From the NCBI RefSeq assembly GCF_000237925.1, contig NW_017386112.1, positions 62,001-126,000 on the forward strand: a stretch of 64,000 nucleotides of DNA, written 5' to 3'. This document shows positions 58,392-64,000 of this stretch, one piece after another. A program made the translations under genes and the position numbers. Below the pieces are notes generated by a model. That model was not told the origin of the DNA and searched no databases. It worked only from the letters and a program-made list of their open reading frames with translations. Numbering within the stretch: the first letter of the stretch is position 1; every line of letters begins with the position of its first letter. This DNA is from Schistosoma mansoni. Its lineage: Eukaryota; Platyhelminthes; Trematoda; Strigeidida; Schistosomatidae.

Positions 58392-58835
58392 TTGTTGAAC
58401 AGGATGAACGATTCCGTAGACGCCCAACTTCGGGATCAACAAGCTGGATTTCGTAAGGATCGATCGTGTGCAGACCGAATCGCAACTCTACATATCATTG
58501 TGGAACAATCAATTGAATGGAATTCATCACTCTACATCAACTTCATTGACTACGAGAAGGCATTAGATAGCGTGGTCAGGACAACACTATGGAGGCTTCT
58601 TCGACACTACGGCGTGCCTGAGAAGATAGTCAATATCATACGGAACACCTATGATGGATTAAACTGCCATGGAGGACAACTCACCGACTCACTCGAGGTA
58701 AAGACCGATGTCAAGCAAGGCTGTTTACTGTCACCCTTTCTCATTCGCCGGGTGATCGACTGGATCAAGAAGACGTCAACAACTGAAGGGAAGCACGGGA
58801 TACGATGGACAGCTAGGATGCAGCTGATGATTTAG
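58392..58835 (+). pseudogene. RTE copy F RT palm stretch
   Basis: 147 codons covering [29 protein letters not shown] and [11 protein letters not shown]. Differs from copy B by a KAFD to KALD change and a lost segment at the catalytic box, so inactive. Confidence 0.8.
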
Positions 58836-59612
58836 ACTTCGCGGATGATCTGCCTCTTCTATCACAAACGCAACAACAAATGAAGGAGAAGACGACCGGT
58901 GTATCAGCAGCAATAAGTCTCAATGTGAACAAACGGAAAAGCAAGGCTCTCCGACACAATACAGCATGCACCAGTCAAATTACACTTGATGGAGAAGCTC
59001 TGGAGGATGTGAAGCCTTAACATATCTGGGCAGCATCATTGATGAACACGATGGATCTGATGCAGATGTGGGGGCCAGGATCGTAAAAGCAAGAGCAGCA
59101 TATTTACAATATCTGGAACTCAAAACAATTGCCAACCAACACCAAGATCAGAACTTTCAATACAAGTGTCAAGGTAGTTCTACTGTATGGGGCGGAGACA
59201 GGGAGAACTACGAAAGTCATCATCCAGAAGATACAGGTGTTTATTAACAGTTATCTACGCAAGATACTTCGGATCAGATGGCCAGACACTATCAGCAACA
59301 AGTTACTGTGGGAGACAACAAACCAGAAATCAGGAGAGGAAGATGAGCTGGAAGTGGATCGGACACACTTTGAAGAAATCACCAAATCGCGTCACAAGAC
59401 AAGCCCTCACATGGAATCCTGAAGGTCAAAGAAGAAGAGGAAGACCAAAGAACACATTACTTCTAGAAATAGAGACAGACATGAGAAGAATGAACAAGAA
59501 CTGGATAGAACTAGAAAAGAAGTCTCAGAACAGAGTGGGTTGGAAAGGTTGGTCGGCGGCCTATGCTCCATTGGGAGTAACAGGCGTAAGTAAGTAAGTA
59601 AGTAAGTAACAA

Positions 59613-60080
59613 GTATTCATAAATCATTGTCTACCTCAAAAAAAGCCGTGTGTAGGACATCCTTGAGAGTGGTTATTACCATTACTAGTATTACTACTAT
59701 CAATACTCTTATTAATAAGCAATAAATTTACAGAAAGATAAAGTCTAATCAGCAACCTGAATCGGATCGATTTTTAAATACCCTATTCATCTTCAAAAAT
59801 TTCAGTAGTTATAGCTACAGAAAGATTTCAAACGTTTGAAACTGATCTGAATTCAATCAAGTGGGATTTATTCCATCAACCTCCTAGTTCAATTTCAGCA
59901 GATACTTGTAGTAATTAAGTACTTGTTGAACCATATAGAACGGAATATGGTCAGGTTTGTTTGTTGCTTTTCTGACTTTTTTTGTCTGTTGTGCTTGCTC
60001 TCTGTTATTTATTTCATTGTGTTTCATATAAATGACTTAAATTTTATTTGAATAACTAACAGTACACCGTTGCAAAGATT
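59613..60080. other. no gene recognised
   Basis: AT-rich flank of copy F with no motif. Confidence 0.5.
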
Positions 60081-60084
60081 GAAT

Positions 60085-60290
60085 AGTATAGATTTATATC
60101 ATGAATGGATCAATGCTAGGTCACTATTGAAAATCTGAAAGCACTGAAAAGTGGTCTGGTTCTAGTATGCGACTCCTCAGCAATGCTCGTCAACAGCCTG
60201 ACACGTGAGACTCGAGCTCGAAGCATTCGGTTTTGCTTTGAAATGACGAACCTCTAGATCACTGAGCATGCATCAAACTATGATATTGTT
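60085..60290 (-). mobile_element. decayed type B hammerhead SINE
   Basis: Minus-strand relic: tRNA-like head (tgctcagtgatctagagg), then gcattgctgaggagtcgcat with the 5' core CTGAGGA kept, while the second half (GGAC-GAAA, stem III) is eroded, and ttcagtgctttcag as the 3' strand of stem I. Confidence 0.65.
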
Positions 60291-60299
60291 TATTAAATG

Positions 60300-63090
60300 T
60301 GGAATTTTATAGTTTCCTAATCCTAGTATAACTTTTGTTGGATATGGCTACTATAAACCATTGTGCATTAGAAAGCTGTTTTGTCTTGTTTGGTGACTAA
60401 TCAAGCAGACTGAGCATTGAAGACGACATAAGAGATTGAACACAGAAATTCTAGGTCTCGATGGAGGAAATTGTTGAAACTTAAAACTCACTGTTCTGTA
60501 TCCGGTGGTTTGCGTGGTTACCGTCTATGGTTTCACAATACGGCTTATAAAGCTGTCTGTTTTAAACAGAAATGAAGATCTGACGTAAGATGACTTTAAC
60601 TGAATTCATAGTATCAAAAAATGAGTTTGCTTTGTTTCTTACATTCGGTTGTATCTGCCTTCAAATATTCTCTCGAACCATATGATACATTACAAACAGC
60701 GAATATGTTACATGCTATTGGAATTTCTTCGTCTGTTCTGCTCGTCAATTGGTGTTGTCTTACGAGTATTATTTTTTGACAATTTTAAAGATGACGGATT
60801 GTGAAAATTGTCGATTTAAGGTAGGCACTATGTGACCTTTTAGTCTTTGAGAACATTGTGAATGCTTGCTTCTAGCACATTCTGTACCATGATCAGACAG
60901 TTGGCTGTAAATCCTGTTTCCCAGAGGTTGCTTAACGCAAGTTTTCTTCTTCTTCTTCTTCTACTGTATAGAACGAAAACTCAGATTAGGTCAACTAAAT
61001 CATTTCTTGTTTTTTGTCTTTCCAAACTCAAACAGTAGCTTTGTAAAATGTGAGTATCTTGCACTAAAGACATAGATCGTATAGTTTCCTTCGATTGTCA
61101 TCCTCATCTTGTTACGGAATTTCATACTAGGTCACTCAATGCTTCCAGGACTTCGATCGTAGATTAACCTATATCGATTCATAATCTCAATGAAATTGAA
61201 CAATCTTCGCAAACTTTTACTGAGAATTCTTTTGTTTTGTCTTTTCTAATAACATTGATGAATCAATTAAGTTGTAGATTGATCGCAGTTAAACATATAA
61301 ATGAGATATTTGAAGAAAAACATTACAAAAATGAATAATATGTTCACTTTGTGGTGACTAAGTTATACATTCCAACAAAATACGAAGAGCATTTCTTCTC
61401 ATTCAACCGTAAAATTCTGTATCTAACCTAGTCGGTAACACTCAATGCTTGTCTTGAAATCCAGCTCCGTCACTCGACAATACATGATTACTCTAATGAA
61501 ACATGAAGACTTAAGATTTTATGAAAAAAACACAAGTTCCAAGTAGCACTTTTTTATTCCGGTTTCAAGCCTAACACACTTCAATATTGAGTGATGATAA
61601 GAATAAGGTCTTGAAGTATGACTATCGAACTTTCAAAGAGGATGTGAGTGAGAGAGTGAATAAAGTTACTGTGAACATAGTCTTCTTTAAACCGTCAATA
61701 ATAAATTCCTGTATCGATTAGTCGACTGGAAACTATGGGAATAATACATCTCCCGTTAGCCTTCTATAACATAATTATTTTACTCGACATATCTGATTAG
61801 GTGAGTGACATCAATTGTTCATCTTGAAATTAATTGTCGATGGCGTTGAGTTCGGTGAAGATGAATAAATCGATCAATTACAGTGATCTCAAATATCAAA
61901 CACTTTCAGGATCCGATCGCAATGTTATTCATAATCGGATGACATACTACATTTTCACTTCGAGTAGTGCAATTATTCAATACACATTGAATACTCAATA
62001 ATCAGTAACATTTCGACAGTAAGTTATCCAATGGTATCCAAATTCCAATTCGCACAATTACTCAAATCACTTTAATCACATTTCCACCAACTGACCTTAC
62101 ACACGAAACAACTGAATAATTTACAACTTTGGAAAGCTATATCAAATCACAGTGATAGTATACAGGTGTATTCTGTGTTGATATGTTAATAAACGAGTAC
62201 AAACAAAAAGTAATGAGACGTTACTAGAAGACTATGGATGCAGAATACCGAACATCAAAATGTTATCAGCATTAGTTGCTGAATCTCTTAAGGATTCTGA
62301 AGAAAAATAATGTGAGTCTGAGTCAAATTTCTGTCACGTTTCAGAAACTCATAATAAAAGAAGCCTTTCATTAAAGTAATAAGCCATTATCCTTATTATC
62401 ATATTCGAAAATAATGGTAACATATGTATGCATTCAAAAAATGTTTCATTTCAGAAACATTTCGACTTTGTTTGCATCGATAATTAACAGGATCACCGGA
62501 TTATTAAACGATTCTTACTGAACAACCTATCACATGGTTCTGCTCATCCACATTCATTGTATTTTCAGTTAGCGATTTGCAGATTCCCCTAACCTTTGAA
62601 AAATTCGACAAGTACTCAACTAGATACCCAGTATATATAGACATAAACGTTTTCATGAGATCATTATTCCTCAGCACAAATACCTTGACATAGTCCTCTC
62701 ATTGCACAAATATTCCGCACAACATTCTCTTTATGATTATTTACATTGTACAGTAATGGTTATAATTTGCTATTGACGGTTGTTGTTAGGAATTACATTA
62801 GGGTTTTTCTTTTATCACAAATTGACATAATCTAGAGTGTCAATACATTATTTAGCCAAATGGGTGAATGATAATCGCGCCATATTCAAAGACTTGTATT
62901 CTTAAACTTGATTGATTTATTCGCAACTTAAAGTCTCACCAAGGAAACCATTTTTGAATGATGGTGTGGAATTCGAAAATTTATTTGAAATTTGACAAAA
63001 TAAAATTTGAGGCAAATCTATGTTTACATGTTATTCCAAATGTTGAAAATCTTGAATTAACATTCGTTTTTGTGATTATGGATGAAAAAT
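60300..63090. other. no gene recognised
   Basis: AT-rich. A (TTC)n run lies at 60944-60962. No open frame with a motif, no clear repeat. Confidence 0.5.
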
Positions 63091-63099
63091 AATGACTGA

Positions 63100-63470
63100 T
63101 ACGTCTTGTAAGTTGAACGCTATATTCACATCCTAAGCTATTCTGATAACCCAGGCTAGAACTATTCAGCGACTTGAACACCAGTAAGAAGACACGAGTA
63201 TGAGAGAAACACTTTACTGCAAGGTTCATTCATGCACAGAAAATACAGGGATTATATAGTAATTAAGAAACCTTGAATTTACATAGTAACAGTGTGTTAA
63301 TCAGCCAATCAGGATCTCGTTATTTTAGTAACATAACTTCACACAACTTCTAATTAATGGCTGATTGATTGGGGCTCTTTATGAGCCTCTGGAGGCTCTG
63401 TTAGAGTTCTCTGGAAGCCGACTTAACACCTGTGGACCATCCTCACAATGACGTTCAACATATTGGGCGG
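63100..63470 (-). mobile_element. probable LTR (solo or element edge), fossil
   Basis: About 370 bp on the minus strand with LTR design: tgttaagtcggcttccag near the start, a TATA-like tatataat at about 63255-63250, then a promoter-downstream stretch. Upstream on the same strand (63500-63440) a short purine-containing stretch could be the end of an internal region. Family unassigned, age unknown. Confidence 0.35.
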
Positions 63471-63479
63471 TGAATTCGT

Positions 63480-64000
63480 CGTCGAAGTCGTTACTGGTAA
63501 TTAACAAAACTTGAATCCAAATGACAAATCCGATTACATATAGGAGAAGAATTAGCTATTCAGTCGAAACATCTATTTAGACTTTCCAAGTACTCAGTGA
63601 TATTTCAACTGATATCAATCGTCCACATATGGAATTGTTCATCACATTCTATCGATCATCTCAAGTCGATCAATAATATTTACTGGTTGACAGGTGAATA
63701 CAACTGTTCCGTTACATTCATAATTTTGATTAGGTCCCTTTGAAGAGAGAGAGAAAGTGAAAACAAGATAACTTAGTAGACATATAAATGAATTTTGGAG
63801 ACTCTATATCATAAGTAAAAGAGCATTCTATAACATTGATGGTAACAAAGTAATGGAGTTAAGTGATTGTTAACAGACAGTTGTACATAGTAACAATAGA
63901 TTGGTTACAGTTCATTTGATTGAAAATGGAAACTTTACAATTAGAAGGAAAACAAAACAAAATGAACCAATGATGTAATCCATGAGAGGAATATTATGAT
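63480..64000. other. no gene recognised
   Basis: AT-rich window end; nothing seen apart from the possible element edge just before it. Confidence 0.5.

Larger units (their letters stand above)
56455..59612 (+). mobile_element. RTE-clade LINE, full length, moderately decayed (copy F)
   Basis: Plus-strand, about 3.15 kb. Order: 5' UTR (gcctgtagctcctccggggg to about 56620), endonuclease ([62 protein letters not shown]), linker, RT ([42 protein letters not shown], a broken catalytic box near 58835-58860), C-terminal domain ([14 protein letters not shown]) and terminal motif. The 3' tail is five (gtaa) units at 59585-59610. At least six indels or stops. Its nucleotide sequence runs close to copy B throughout. 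Confidence 0.95.

Noticed and set aside
59585-59612. (gtaa)n run as an independent microsatellite
   Set aside because: It is the 3' tail of RTE copy F; other RTE copies carry the same unit.
1-64000. CRISPR array, operon or bacterial gene content
   Set aside because: No direct-repeat array with spacers and no prokaryotic gene; introns, LINEs and SINEs show an animal genome.

Overview
The window looks like nuclear DNA of a blood fluke (Schistosoma; I cannot fix the species). Reasons: it is AT-rich and packed with RTE-clade and CR1-like LINEs, it holds tRNA-derived SINEs with hammerhead ribozymes of the Smalpha type known from schistosomes, and its one clear host gene has 31-40 nt introns at the 5' end and kilobase introns towards the 3' end, a known schistosome habit.

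The host gene is COG4 (conserved oligomeric Golgi complex subunit 4) on the + strand, 7067-30758. I place 16 exons with consistent splice phases, giving about 754 residues against about 785 in human. Its start codon lies about 70 bp from the 5' end of an antisense RTE LINE. Its last codons and stop lie in a repeat that runs into a 200-N assembly gap.

Layout: 1-2000 CR1-like LINE (-); 2000-4160 no gene recognised; 4405-6995 old RTE LINE (-) with a nested RTE stub; 7067-30758 COG4, whose introns hold a nearly intact RTE LINE (11422-14630), a sense-strand second LINE family, four copies of a ~530 bp non-autonomous repeat family or its relatives, many hammerhead SINEs and a 1.3 kb inverted repeat (23159-24459); 31022-31221 gap; 31222-32483 remnant of a Ty3/Gypsy-like LTR element; 32484-42350 dense SINE, LINE and non-autonomous repeat fragments; 45480-47000 old CR1-like LINE (+); 48480-49100 two tandem copies of a synaptotagmin C2-like exon (-); 49885-51496 CR1-like LINE with one open reverse transcriptase frame (-); 52200-52830 Penelope-like remnant (-); 53070-53239 a possible unidentified exon (+); 56097-59612 two RTE copies head to head; 59613-64000 AT-rich, with a probable LTR remnant near 63100-63470.

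The most interesting signal is the hammerhead SINE population. At least three tRNA-derived lineages (called A, B and C here) each carry a hammerhead fold with different helices. Type C (26786-27073) has a complete core and a perfect 14 bp target-site duplication. Type B has a complete core at 28493-28538, 130 bp before a COG4 exon. Several type A copies sit in head-to-head inverted pairs, one at the heart of a long inverted repeat whose arms seem partly homogenised.
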